Positions 6,699 through 13,711 of a DNA stretch of 23,364 nt are shown here, one piece after another. The stretch's first letter is position 1, and the number at the start of each line of letters is the position of its first letter. Origin of the DNA: JAGVLN01 sp964515755 (lineage in GTDB: Bacteria; Pseudomonadota; Alphaproteobacteria; Rickettsiales; JABSSG01); the NCBI GenBank assembly GCA_964515755.1, contig CAZEVK010000028.1, positions 1 to 23,364 of the forward strand, given 5' to 3'. The notes below the pieces were generated by a model that was given only the letters and a program-made list of their open reading frames with translations, was not told the DNA's origin and searched no databases. The position numbers and the translations under genes were made by a program.

Positions 6699-6749
6699 AC
6701 TTGAAACCTAAAAATTAAAAACTAGTGCTTTTATTTAAATAATATATAT

Positions 6750-6778
6750 ATTTAGGTGTGATTTATAACTTTTTCAAG
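6750..6778 (-). promoter_or_regulatory. RpoH-like (heat-shock) promoter for grpE
   Basis: On the minus strand CTTGAAA (complement of 6772-6778) and CCTAAAT (complement of 6750-6756) are separated by 15 bases, resembling the sigma-32 pattern CTTGAA / CCCATnT. The same DNA also fits a sigma-70 site (TTGAAA, 17 bases, TAAATA). The predicted start is about 45 bases before the grpE ATG. A heat-shock sigma site suits a chaperone gene, but the distinction from sigma-70 cannot be made from sequence alone. Confidence 0.4.
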
Positions 6779-6803
6779 TGTTTTATTATAAGAGATTAAT
6801 TTT

Positions 6804-7523
6804 ATGAGAAGTTCAGGGCGCAAAAACAACGAATTAAGAGCAGTTTCAATTGATATTGGTGTGAATGCTCATGCGGAAGGATCTTGTTTTGTAAAGTTTG
6901 GTAATACCCAAGTACTTTGCACAGCAACTATTGATGAAACACTCCCTCCATTTTTAAGAGGCAAAGGTAAAGGATGGGTTACAGCTGAATATGGAATGCT
7001 CCCACGATCTACCCATAATCGCTCTAAAAGAGAAGCAGCAAATGGTAAACAAGGTGGGAGAACCCATGAAATCCAAAGATTAATTGGCAGATCTCTACGA
7101 GCATCCCTTGATCTAGAAAGTATTGGCGAAAGACAAATTATTATTGATTGCGATGTTATACAAGCAGACGGCGGAACTAGAACAGCATCAATAACAGGTG
7201 GCTACGTAGCATTGTACATGGCAATCAAGAAATTAGTTCATAATGGATTAATTCATAAAAATCCAATAATTAATCAAATGGCAGCAATCTCATGCGGAAT
7301 AGTTGATGGTATACCTATGCTAGATCTAGATTATATAGAAGATAGTAATGCAGAAATAGATGCAAATTTTGTAATGGATTCTGCTGGTAATCTAATCGAA
7401 GCACAGGCTTCGGGAGAGGAACGTACATTTACAGTATCCCAATTAAATGAACTAATAAAACTTGCACAACTCGGTACAGAAGAATTATTTGAAATTCAAA
7501 AAAAAGCCCTACGAATTAAGTGA
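6804..7523 (+). CDS. rph: Ribonuclease PH
   Basis: Phosphorolytic 3'-to-5' exoribonuclease that trims tRNA 3' ends. At 239 residues it is full length. Start MRSSGR and the block GKQGGRTHEIQRLIGRSLRA at 81-100 match the family; R86 and R126 (in DGGTRT) fall exactly at the phosphate-binding positions known from the Bacillus enzyme. DCDVIQADGGTRTASITGG spans 115-133. AAGAG about nine bases ahead of the ATG may act as the Shine-Dalgarno. The last codons overlap the hemW start as GTGA. The common alphaproteobacterial neighbour rdgB between rph and hemW is missing. Confidence 0.96.
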   Translation: MRSSGRKNNELRAVSIDIGVNAHAEGSCFVKFGNTQVLCTATIDETLPPFLRGKGKGWVTAEYGMLPRSTHNRSKREAANGKQGGRTHEIQRLIGRSLRASLDLESIGERQIIIDCDVIQADGGTRTASITGGYVALYMAIKKLVHNGLIHKNPIINQMAAISCGIVDGIPMLDLDYIEDSNAEIDANFVMDSAGNLIEAQASGEERTFTVSQLNELIKLAQLGTEELFEIQKKALRIK

Positions 7524-8668
7524 ATAAACTTGCAATATATATACATTGGCCATTTTGCAAATCAAAGTGCCCGTACTGTGATTTTAATAGTCATGTACAA
7601 GAATCAGTGAATAATCAATTGTGGTTGGATTCTTATATAAAGCAAATTGAAAGCTTTGCTCCCTTAATTAGAAATAAGAATATTACTTCTATCTTCTTCG
7701 GCGGTGGCACACCATCATTGATGCCAGCAGTAACTGTTAATAAAATTATTGATAAGTTATTCTCATTATCAACAGTAGAAAATAGTATAGAAATCACTCT
7801 AGAAGCTAATCCTACCTCAGTTGAAAGTCAAAAATTTATTGATTTTAAAGCAGCTGGCATTAACCGAATATCTATAGGTATTCAATCTTTTAATGAAATG
7901 GATTTAAAATTCCTCGGACGCGAGCATTCAAAAAAAGAAGCAATAACAGCACTAAAAATTGCTAGCTCTATTTTTGATAATTATTCTTTTGACTTAATAT
8001 ATGCCTTACCAAATCAGACAATCAAAGTATGGGAACAAGAGTTAAAAGAAGCAATGCGATATGCTAACCACCATCTTTCTTTGTATCAACTAACTATTGA
8101 GAAAGGTACTCCATTTTATTTACAACATAAAAATAAAAAATTTACTTTACCAAATTCTGATCAAGCAGCAGAACTTTACCTATTTACTGATGATTTTATG
8201 ACTAATCAAAGCCTCGAACCATATGAAATTTCAAATTATGCTCATAATGGTTTTGAATCTCGACATAATTTAGCATATTGGCGCTATAACCAATATTTAG
8301 GCATTGGTCCTGGCGCACATAGCAGAATTATGATAGATGATAAACTATCCTCGGTTGTTATGCATCACAGTCCACAAAAATGGTTAAGTCACATAAAAGC
8401 AAATCTCATTCCTATTCAGCAAAAAGTTAGTCTAACAAAAAAAGATATATTATTAGAGTACTTGATTATGGGATTAAGGATTAAAGAAGGTATTCAATTA
8501 GTAAAGCTTGAACAATTACTGCAGCAACCTGCTGACCAATTATTAAATATTAAAAATATTCACCACTTACATGATTTAAATTACATTAGATTTGAAAATG
8601 ATATTCTTGTTGTAACAAAACGAGGAAAATTGCTTCTAAATACAATTGTTGAGCAGATAATTAATTAA
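7520..8668 (+). CDS. hemW: Heme chaperone HemW (radical SAM, HemN-like)
   Basis: A radical SAM protein of the HemW family, which transfers heme to acceptor proteins and is often misannotated as coproporphyrinogen III oxidase. The GTG start at 7520 overlaps the rph stop (GTGA) and yields the standard N-terminus, with YIHWPFCKSKCPYCDFNSHV at 7-26: C13, C17 and C20 form the CxxxCxxC iron-sulfur motif. The aromatic after the third Cys (D-F) and GGGTPS at 61-66 are family features. The absence of the extra HemN N-terminal region, with 382 residues total, supports HemW over HemN. It precedes midA by one base, so rph-hemW-midA form an operon. Confidence 0.92.
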   Translation: MNKLAIYIHWPFCKSKCPYCDFNSHVQESVNNQLWLDSYIKQIESFAPLIRNKNITSIFFGGGTPSLMPAVTVNKIIDKLFSLSTVENSIEITLEANPTSVESQKFIDFKAAGINRISIGIQSFNEMDLKFLGREHSKKEAITALKIASSIFDNYSFDLIYALPNQTIKVWEQELKEAMRYANHHLSLYQLTIEKGTPFYLQHKNKKFTLPNSDQAAELYLFTDDFMTNQSLEPYEISNYAHNGFESRHNLAYWRYNQYLGIGPGAHSRIMIDDKLSSVVMHHSPQKWLSHIKANLIPIQQKVSLTKKDILLEYLIMGLRIKEGIQLVKLEQLLQQPADQLLNIKNIHHLHDLNYIRFENDILVVTKRGKLLLNTIVEQIIN

Positions 8669-8669
8669 A

Positions 8670-9773
8670 ATGACCAAAATTAAAGAATTTATTACTCACT
8701 ATATAGAACTTAATGGGCCAATGCCATTAAAAAAATTTCTAGAACTTGTTCTATCTAATAAACAACATGGGTATTATTCCAATATAAAAGAAATAGGCAA
8801 AAAAGGAGATTTTATTACCTCTCCTGAAATCAGCCAATTATTCGGAGAAATCATCGCAGTTTGGTGCGTTAATTTATGGCAAATTTTAGGATCTCCTAAA
8901 AATTTTGCATTAGTAGAATTAGGCCCTGGAAATGGAACATTAGCAGCCGATATTATAAGAGCAACTAAAAAAATTCCTGATTTTCATAATGCTATTTCAA
9001 TTCATTTTTTTGAGCTAGATAATATTTTGCGACAAAGACAAAAGTCTGCACTTGAGTCTTTTGATATAAAAAAATATTGGCATGATGACATTTATAATTT
9101 ACCCAAATTACCAACCATTTTTATTGCTAACGAATTTTTTGATGCTTTGCCAATAATTCAATATATAAAACGTAAAAATCAATGGTATGAAATTAGCGTT
9201 GATATTGATCAAAAAAGTAAAGAATTAATTTTTACAGAAGTATCTCTTGATATAAAAACTCAGAATATTTTAGGACATAAATATTCACATGTACCACAAA
9301 ATGGAATAATCGAGCTTTGTGAAGATGGTGAGCTGATCGTCAAGCAAATATCTGACCATATCAAAAAATTTAGTGGAGGTGGTCTATTTATTGATTATGG
9401 TTATGTTGATAATTCTAATAGACTCTTTAATTCTAGTTTACAAGCAGTGAAAGATCATAAATACTGCATTGCTCTTGATAACCTTAACTCTGCAGACCTT
9501 TCTACACACGTTAACTTCTCTAAAATAAAAGAAGCTGCAGAATTAAGTGGTACAAAAGTTCATGGACCAATAACTCAAAGAGAATTCTTGCTTAACATGC
9601 AAATTGCTGCTCGCAGAGATACTTTACTCAAAAATGCTACAAACACCCAAAAGGAAGGCATAATAAGCGGCTATCACCGTTTAGTCAGCGAAAAACATAT
9701 GGGATTATTGTTTAAAGCAATCGCTATCACTAATCAGGAAATAAATCAGTTTATTGGGTTTAAAGAAAATTAA
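8670..9773 (+). CDS. MidA/NDUFAF7-type SAM-dependent methyltransferase
   Basis: A COG1565 family methyltransferase, 367 residues. GDFITSPEISQLFGE at 46-60 is the hallmark of this family, and LVELGPGNGT at 81-90 is the SAM-binding glycine-rich motif. ANEFFDALPI (near residue 152) is a further conserved block. The mitochondrial homologue NDUFAF7 methylates an arginine of a complex I subunit during assembly; whether the bacterial protein does the same is inferred. It starts one base after hemW, last gene of the rph-hemW-midA unit. No Shine-Dalgarno is clear, so coupling to hemW translation is likely. Confidence 0.9.
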   Translation: MTKIKEFITHYIELNGPMPLKKFLELVLSNKQHGYYSNIKEIGKKGDFITSPEISQLFGEIIAVWCVNLWQILGSPKNFALVELGPGNGTLAADIIRATKKIPDFHNAISIHFFELDNILRQRQKSALESFDIKKYWHDDIYNLPKLPTIFIANEFFDALPIIQYIKRKNQWYEISVDIDQKSKELIFTEVSLDIKTQNILGHKYSHVPQNGIIELCEDGELIVKQISDHIKKFSGGGLFIDYGYVDNSNRLFNSSLQAVKDHKYCIALDNLNSADLSTHVNFSKIKEAAELSGTKVHGPITQREFLLNMQIAARRDTLLKNATNTQKEGIISGYHRLVSEKHMGLLFKAIAITNQEINQFIGFKEN

Positions 9774-9777
9774 CACG

Positions 9778-9806
9778 TTGACTATTTCTTGTTACAGATG
9801 TATTCT
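9778..9806 (+). promoter_or_regulatory. Sigma-70-type promoter for metK
   Basis: TTGACT (9778-9783) and TATTCT (9801-9806) are separated by 17 bases, starting five bases after the midA stop codon. The predicted transcript start near 9813 leaves a leader of about 210 bases before metK, long enough for a regulatory RNA. I do not recognise a known SAM riboswitch in it. A weak AGCGC/GCGCT pairing is possible around 9823-9850. Confidence 0.5.
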
Positions 9807-9876
9807 CTATGATAAATTAATAGCGCCCGTTTAACTATATTGCATGCGCTTTATAAATTGCTAAAAAAGAAAATAC

Positions 9877-10023
9877 ATGAAAATACGCATTTCTTCTGTT
9901 CCACTTATATATCAACCTGTCTTATTATTTAAACATAGAGATTATTCTAAGTTTTTTAAATACTTTATATTGGCAGAATTAAATAATTCAAAAATTTATA
10001 TAAATTTAATAAAGAGTAGATAA
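9877..10023 (+). CDS. 48-codon upstream ORF overlapping the metK start
   Basis: An ATG-initiated ORF of 48 codons whose TAA stop shares its last base with the metK ATG (TAATG), the geometry of translational coupling. The product starts MKIRISSVPLIYQPVLLF and has a basic, aromatic middle (HRDYSKFFKYF); no family is recognised. The same TAATG overlap joins the reductase gene and folD in this window, so the genome does use it. Evidence against: no strong Shine-Dalgarno, no homology known, and AT-rich spacers give chance ORFs. It may be a coupling leader, a small protein, or nothing. Confidence 0.3.
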   Translation: MKIRISSVPLIYQPVLLFKHRDYSKFFKYFILAELNNSKIYINLIKSR

Positions 10024-11186
10024 TGAGCAACAATTTTCAATTGTATACATCAGAATCTGTTTCAGAAGGACATCCAGATAAAATTGCAGATCAAGTTTCT
10101 GATGCTATTCTTGATGCAATAATGTCTCAAGATAAAAATTGCCGTGTAGCGTGTGAAACTTTTGTTAAAACAGGAATGGTGCTAGTAGGAGGAGAAATTA
10201 CTACTGAAGCATCCATAGATATTGATAAAATAGTACGTAATGTAGTTAGAGAAATAGGATACATAAATTCTGATATGGGATTTGACGCAGATTCTTGCTC
10301 TGTAATTAGTGCTATAGGAAAACAATCTCCAGATATTGAACGAGGAGTTAATAAAGATAATAAAGATAATACTGGTGCAGGAGATCAAGGATTAGTATTT
10401 GGCTATGCTAGTAATGAGACTTTAACATTAATGCCATCTCCAATCACTTACGCCCATAATTTGGTTAAAAAACAAGCTTTTCTTAGAAAAAATAGAACAT
10501 TGCCATGGTTAAGGCCAGATGCAAAGTCACAGGTTACTTTTAAATATTTAAATGGAAAGCCAGTGAGTATAAAAACAGTAGTTTTGTCAACTCAACACGA
10601 ACCAGATATATCTCATAAAGAATTAGTTGAAGCTGTCATTGAAGAGATTATAAAACCAGTATTACCTAATGAGTTACTAGATAAAAATATTAAATATTTG
10701 GTTAATCCGACAGGCAGATTTGTTATAGGCGGTCCTTTAGGAGATTGTGGCTTAACTGGACGTAAAATTATTGTTGATTCATATGGAGGGATGGTAAGAC
10801 ATGGAGGTGGATGTTTTTCAGGCAAGGATCCTACAAAAATAGATCGCTCCGCAGCCTATGCTGGACGCTATGTAGCAAAAAACATAGTAGCCGCTGGTTT
10901 AGCAGATAAATGTGAAATTCATATTGCTTATGCAATTGGAACAGCCGAACCTGTATCCTTAAACATAGAAACATTTGGTACAGGAAAAATTTCTAATCAA
11001 TCTCTCTTAAGATTAGTAAAACAAATTTTTGATTTGCGTCCTTACGGAATAATTAAAATGTTATCGTTAGATAATCCAATATATAAGCAAACCGCAACTT
11101 ATGGCCATTTTGGCAGAGAAGATATAGATTTGCCATGGGAAAGAACAGATAAAGCTGATACCTTACGAATTCTTAGCAATATATAG
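10023..11186 (+). CDS. metK: S-adenosylmethionine synthetase
   Basis: Makes SAM from ATP and methionine in the cytoplasm. The 387-residue protein is full length and uninterrupted. SEGHPDKIADQ at 14-24 includes the ATP-binding His17 and the metal ligand Asp19. GAGDQGLVFGYA at 118-129 and GGGCFSGKDPTKIDR at 261-275 are the two signature hexapeptide/nonapeptide regions, and the C-terminal YGHFGR is present. An AAAGAG lies upstream of the ATG. This matters because metK is degraded in several Rickettsia species, which import SAM; the copy here should be functional and supplies the SAM-using enzymes HemW and MidA encoded just upstream. Confidence 0.97.
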   Translation: MSNNFQLYTSESVSEGHPDKIADQVSDAILDAIMSQDKNCRVACETFVKTGMVLVGGEITTEASIDIDKIVRNVVREIGYINSDMGFDADSCSVISAIGKQSPDIERGVNKDNKDNTGAGDQGLVFGYASNETLTLMPSPITYAHNLVKKQAFLRKNRTLPWLRPDAKSQVTFKYLNGKPVSIKTVVLSTQHEPDISHKELVEAVIEEIIKPVLPNELLDKNIKYLVNPTGRFVIGGPLGDCGLTGRKIIVDSYGGMVRHGGGCFSGKDPTKIDRSAAYAGRYVAKNIVAAGLADKCEIHIAYAIGTAEPVSLNIETFGTGKISNQSLLRLVKQIFDLRPYGIIKMLSLDNPIYKQTATYGHFGREDIDLPWERTDKADTLRILSNI

Positions 11187-11205
11187 ATATAAATAGAAAA
11201 TATAA

Positions 11206-11247
11206 AAAGCTTTCTGCTTGAAGCAATAATAAGCTATTTATTTTTTT
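11206..11247 (+). terminator. Possible intrinsic terminator after metK
   Basis: AGCTT (11208-11212) pairs with AAGCT (11231-11235), enclosing a small inner hairpin TGCTT-GA-AGCA, and is followed by a T-rich tract (TATTTATTTTTTT). The position, 20 bases after the metK stop, is right for a transcript end. The outer stem is short, so strength is uncertain. Confidence 0.45.
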
Positions 11248-11279
11248 GAGAATTAACAATTCTAATAACAATGCTTAGC

Positions 11280-11310
11280 TTGACAGGTAATAAAATAAAT
11301 GTTTTATTTT
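11280..11310 (+). promoter_or_regulatory. Promoter with overlapping inverted repeat before the reductase gene
   Basis: A perfect TTGACA -35 box lies at 11280-11285, with a weaker -10 (TTTATT, 11303-11308) at 17-base spacing. An inverted repeat AAAATAAA-TGT-TTTATTTT (11292-11310) covers the spacer and the -10. A dyad placed there is the classic position for a repressor site, but all-A/T dyads are also frequent by chance here. Confidence 0.35.
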
Positions 11311-11335
11311 GGGAATCATAATTATGGGTTAAACA

Positions 11336-12343
11336 ATGAATTTTACGACCGACATTGCAATTATAGGAGCCGGTCCTGTTGGTTTGTTTGCCATTTTTCA
11401 AGCAGGCATGTTGAAAATGAAGTGTCATGTGATTGATGCTTTAGATTTTATTGGCGGACAATGTACCGCATTATATCCGGAAAAACCAATTTATGATATA
11501 CCTGCTCACCCAATCATAAGCGCTTCACAATTAATAGATAACTTAGAAGAACAAGCTAAACCTTTTTCTCCTGTTTATCATTTAGGTCAACAAGTTATAA
11601 AGCTCGAACAAGAAATAAATAAATCTTTTAGCATTACCACTTCAAAAAATACTATAATCAATACTAAGATTATATTAATAGCCGCTGGCTGTGGGGCCTT
11701 TGGCCCAAACAGGCCTCCTATAGAAAATATTGAAGAATTTGAAAATAAATCTGTGTTTTATCTAATTTCAAAAAGTGAAAATTTTAGAGATAAGCGCATT
11801 GTAATTGCTGGTGGTGGTGATTCGGCAGTAGACTGGGCTATAATTTTAGCACAAATTGCTAAGTCAGTAGCAGTTGTTCATCGCAGAGATAAATTTAGGT
11901 GCGCTCCTGAAAGTAGTGACAAATTGCATGACTTAGCAAAACAAGGAAAAATTGATTTAGTGGTACCGTATCAACTTGATGCAATTAAAGGCTCAAATGG
12001 CTTAATCGATCATATAATTGTTTCCTCACTTGACGGTGAAAGCAAAATTTTAGAAGCAGACATATTGATACCATTTTTTGGACTTTCAATGGAGCTTGGC
12101 CCAATATCTAATTGGGGTCTAAACTTATCCAAAAAACATATAGAAGTTAATCCTGTTACATTTGAAACTAATATACCAGGAATATATGCTATAGGAGATA
12201 TAGCAACCTACCAAGGTAAGCTAAAACTTATCTTAAATGGCTTTGCTGAAGCTTCTATGTCTACTCACGCAATGTATCCAACTATATATCCTAGCCAAGC
12301 TTTACATTTTGAATATTCTACTACTAAAGGTATTAGTAAGTAA
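11336..12343 (+). CDS. Ferredoxin--NADP(+) reductase, thioredoxin-reductase-like type
   Basis: A 335-residue FAD/NAD(P) oxidoreductase of the type 2 ferredoxin-NADP reductase family (YumC-like). FAD motif GAGPVG at 11-16, GGQCTALYPEKPIYDIPA at 40-57, NADP motif GGGDSAVDW at 159-167, HRRDKFR at 182-188 and a second FAD-contact GDIATY at 287-292 are all present. It lacks the CxxC redox pair that thioredoxin reductases carry after the NADP motif, which separates it from TrxB. It should pass electrons between NADPH and ferredoxin, for instance for iron-sulfur cluster assembly. The final TAA shares a base with the folD start codon, so the two are coupled. Confidence 0.9.
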   Translation: MNFTTDIAIIGAGPVGLFAIFQAGMLKMKCHVIDALDFIGGQCTALYPEKPIYDIPAHPIISASQLIDNLEEQAKPFSPVYHLGQQVIKLEQEINKSFSITTSKNTIINTKIILIAAGCGAFGPNRPPIENIEEFENKSVFYLISKSENFRDKRIVIAGGGDSAVDWAIILAQIAKSVAVVHRRDKFRCAPESSDKLHDLAKQGKIDLVVPYQLDAIKGSNGLIDHIIVSSLDGESKILEADILIPFFGLSMELGPISNWGLNLSKKHIEVNPVTFETNIPGIYAIGDIATYQGKLKLILNGFAEASMSTHAMYPTIYPSQALHFEYSTTKGISK

Positions 12344-13263
12344 TGATCTCAGAAAATAAAATAATTGATGGAAAATCCATAGCTAAAAGCATCAGAGAAG
12401 AAATATTTCATCAAGCAAATATGCTGAAAACATTTAATATTATACCTGGTCTAGCTGTAATACAGGTTGGTCACAATCCAAGTAGTACAATATATGTGAG
12501 AAATAAAGTTAAAGCCGCAACTGAAGCCAATATACACTCTTTTATATTTCAATTTGAAGAAAGTACAAATACTGAACAACTAAAAATGAAAATTGAGCAT
12601 TTAAATAATGATCCAAAGGTTAATGGCATTTTAGTGCAACTTCCACTTCCAAATCATATAGAATCAATGGAAGTAATAAATACAATTGCTCCAGAAAAAG
12701 ATATTGATGGATTAACAATCGAAAATGTTGGTAAATTAGTTACTCGACAAAAAGGTTTAATACCATGTACACCGCAAGGTTGTTTAATATTAATCAAAAG
12801 TATTGAGCCAGTAATAAAAGGTCTACAAGCAGTAGTAGTAGGAAGATCTAATATAGTCGGCAGACCAATGTCTAACTTACTTGTGAATGAAGACTGTACT
12901 GTAACTATTGTTCATTCTAGAACTTATAACATTGAAAAAATTTGTGAAAAAGCTGATATATTGGTTATAGCTGCTGGAAAACCTAAATTAGTAAAAAAAG
13001 AATGGGTGAAAGATGGAGCTATTGTAATTGACGTTGGAATTAATAGGATAACCAAGTTCGCTACTACAAAACTATTAGGAGATGTAGATTTTGATAATAT
13101 TTTACCAAAAGTGCGTGCAATTACTCCTGTTCCTGGAGGTGTTGGTCCAATGACTATAGCTTGTTTACTAAAGAATACGATAGAAGCAACTATGCGCCAA
13201 AAAGGATTAATGCTTGGTAAAAACGGAGATATAGTAAAAAAAGATAATTTCAAGAGTTTATAA
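12343..13263 (+). CDS. folD: Bifunctional methylenetetrahydrofolate dehydrogenase/cyclohydrolase
   Basis: Interconverts 5,10-methylene- and 10-formyl-tetrahydrofolate with NADP, feeding purine synthesis and initiator tRNA formylation. The 306 residues include YVRNKVKA at 51-58 with catalytic Lys55 and Tyr51, QLPLP at 99-103, the nucleotide-binding VVGRSNIVGRP around 165-175, and PGGVGPMTIACLL near 264-276. The ATG overlaps the preceding reductase stop as TAATG, a plausible functional pairing because both handle NADP(H). An rpoZ promoter starts right after the stop codon. Confidence 0.96.
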   Translation: MISENKIIDGKSIAKSIREEIFHQANMLKTFNIIPGLAVIQVGHNPSSTIYVRNKVKAATEANIHSFIFQFEESTNTEQLKMKIEHLNNDPKVNGILVQLPLPNHIESMEVINTIAPEKDIDGLTIENVGKLVTRQKGLIPCTPQGCLILIKSIEPVIKGLQAVVVGRSNIVGRPMSNLLVNEDCTVTIVHSRTYNIEKICEKADILVIAAGKPKLVKKEWVKDGAIVIDVGINRITKFATTKLLGDVDFDNILPKVRAITPVPGGVGPMTIACLLKNTIEATMRQKGLMLGKNGDIVKKDNFKSL

Positions 13264-13292
13264 TTGATTAATTTCAATTATCATACTATTAT
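13264..13292 (+). promoter_or_regulatory. Sigma-70-type promoter for rpoZ-rel
   Basis: TTGATT (13264-13269) and TATTAT (13287-13292) are separated by 17 bases, immediately after the folD stop. The expected start is about 30 bases before the rpoZ ATG. The -35 region also forms an AATTGA/TCAATT dyad that might weakly end the upstream transcript. Confidence 0.45.
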
Positions 13293-13328
13293 ATATGAAA
13301 TAAATAATATTTATATTAGGAAAAAGTT

Positions 13329-13691
13329 ATGGCAAGAATAACTGCCGAAGATTGTAGAGAAGTTGTAAGTAATAGTTTTGAGTTAGTATTATTGGCAAGC
13401 CAAAGGGCTAAAGAATTAGTTAAGGGTGCTGAGATTACTATCGAGCGCGATAAAGATAAAAATCCCGTCATAGCGCTAAGAGAAATAGCTTGTAAATCAA
13501 TAAACGTAGAATTAATGCGTAGTAAATGTATAAAAAGCTTGCAAAAGCATGCTAATCCTGATGTTATTGATAATAATCAAACATCTGAAGAAGCAGAACT
13601 ATTCAATCAAGAAGGACAAATTACTGTAGAAAATGAATTGATAAGTGTCGACAATTACACTTTTGATGAGGATATTGATTCAGAAGATTAA
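13329..13691 (+). CDS. rpoZ: DNA-directed RNA polymerase omega subunit
   Basis: The small polymerase subunit that helps assemble beta' and, in many proteobacteria, forms part of a ppGpp site. MARITAEDCREVV at the start, FELVLLASQRAKEL around 17-30 and NPVIALREIA near 44-53 match the alphaproteobacterial form. The 120-residue length includes an acidic C-terminal tail (from about residue 75) with many Glu and Asp. AGGA lies nine bases before the ATG. It is directly followed by the (p)ppGpp enzyme gene, the common rpoZ-rel arrangement. Confidence 0.95.
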   Translation: MARITAEDCREVVSNSFELVLLASQRAKELVKGAEITIERDKDKNPVIALREIACKSINVELMRSKCIKSLQKHANPDVIDNNQTSEEAELFNQEGQITVENELISVDNYTFDEDIDSED

Positions 13692-13711
13692 ACGATTACG
13701 TTGTAAAAGTT

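Noticed and set aside
7520..8668. Oxygen-independent coproporphyrinogen III oxidase (HemN) as the product
   Set aside because: The CxxxCxxC motif is shared, but the 382-residue length and immediate YIHWPFC start, without the longer HemN N-terminal region, fit HemW.
9807..10022. SAM riboswitch before metK
   Set aside because: The leader is long enough and the gene is a classic target, but I could not place the conserved core of any SAM riboswitch class that I know. Only a short AGCGC/GCGCT pairing is visible.
11234..11428. Minus-strand ORF of 64 codons over the reductase promoter
   Set aside because: It is antisense to the promoter and start of a well-supported gene, with no recognisable domain. 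It looks like a chance frame.
11336..12343. Thioredoxin reductase (TrxB)
   Set aside because: The fold motifs are shared, but the CxxC redox pair is absent and the GGQCTALYPEK motif marks the ferredoxin-NADP reductase type.
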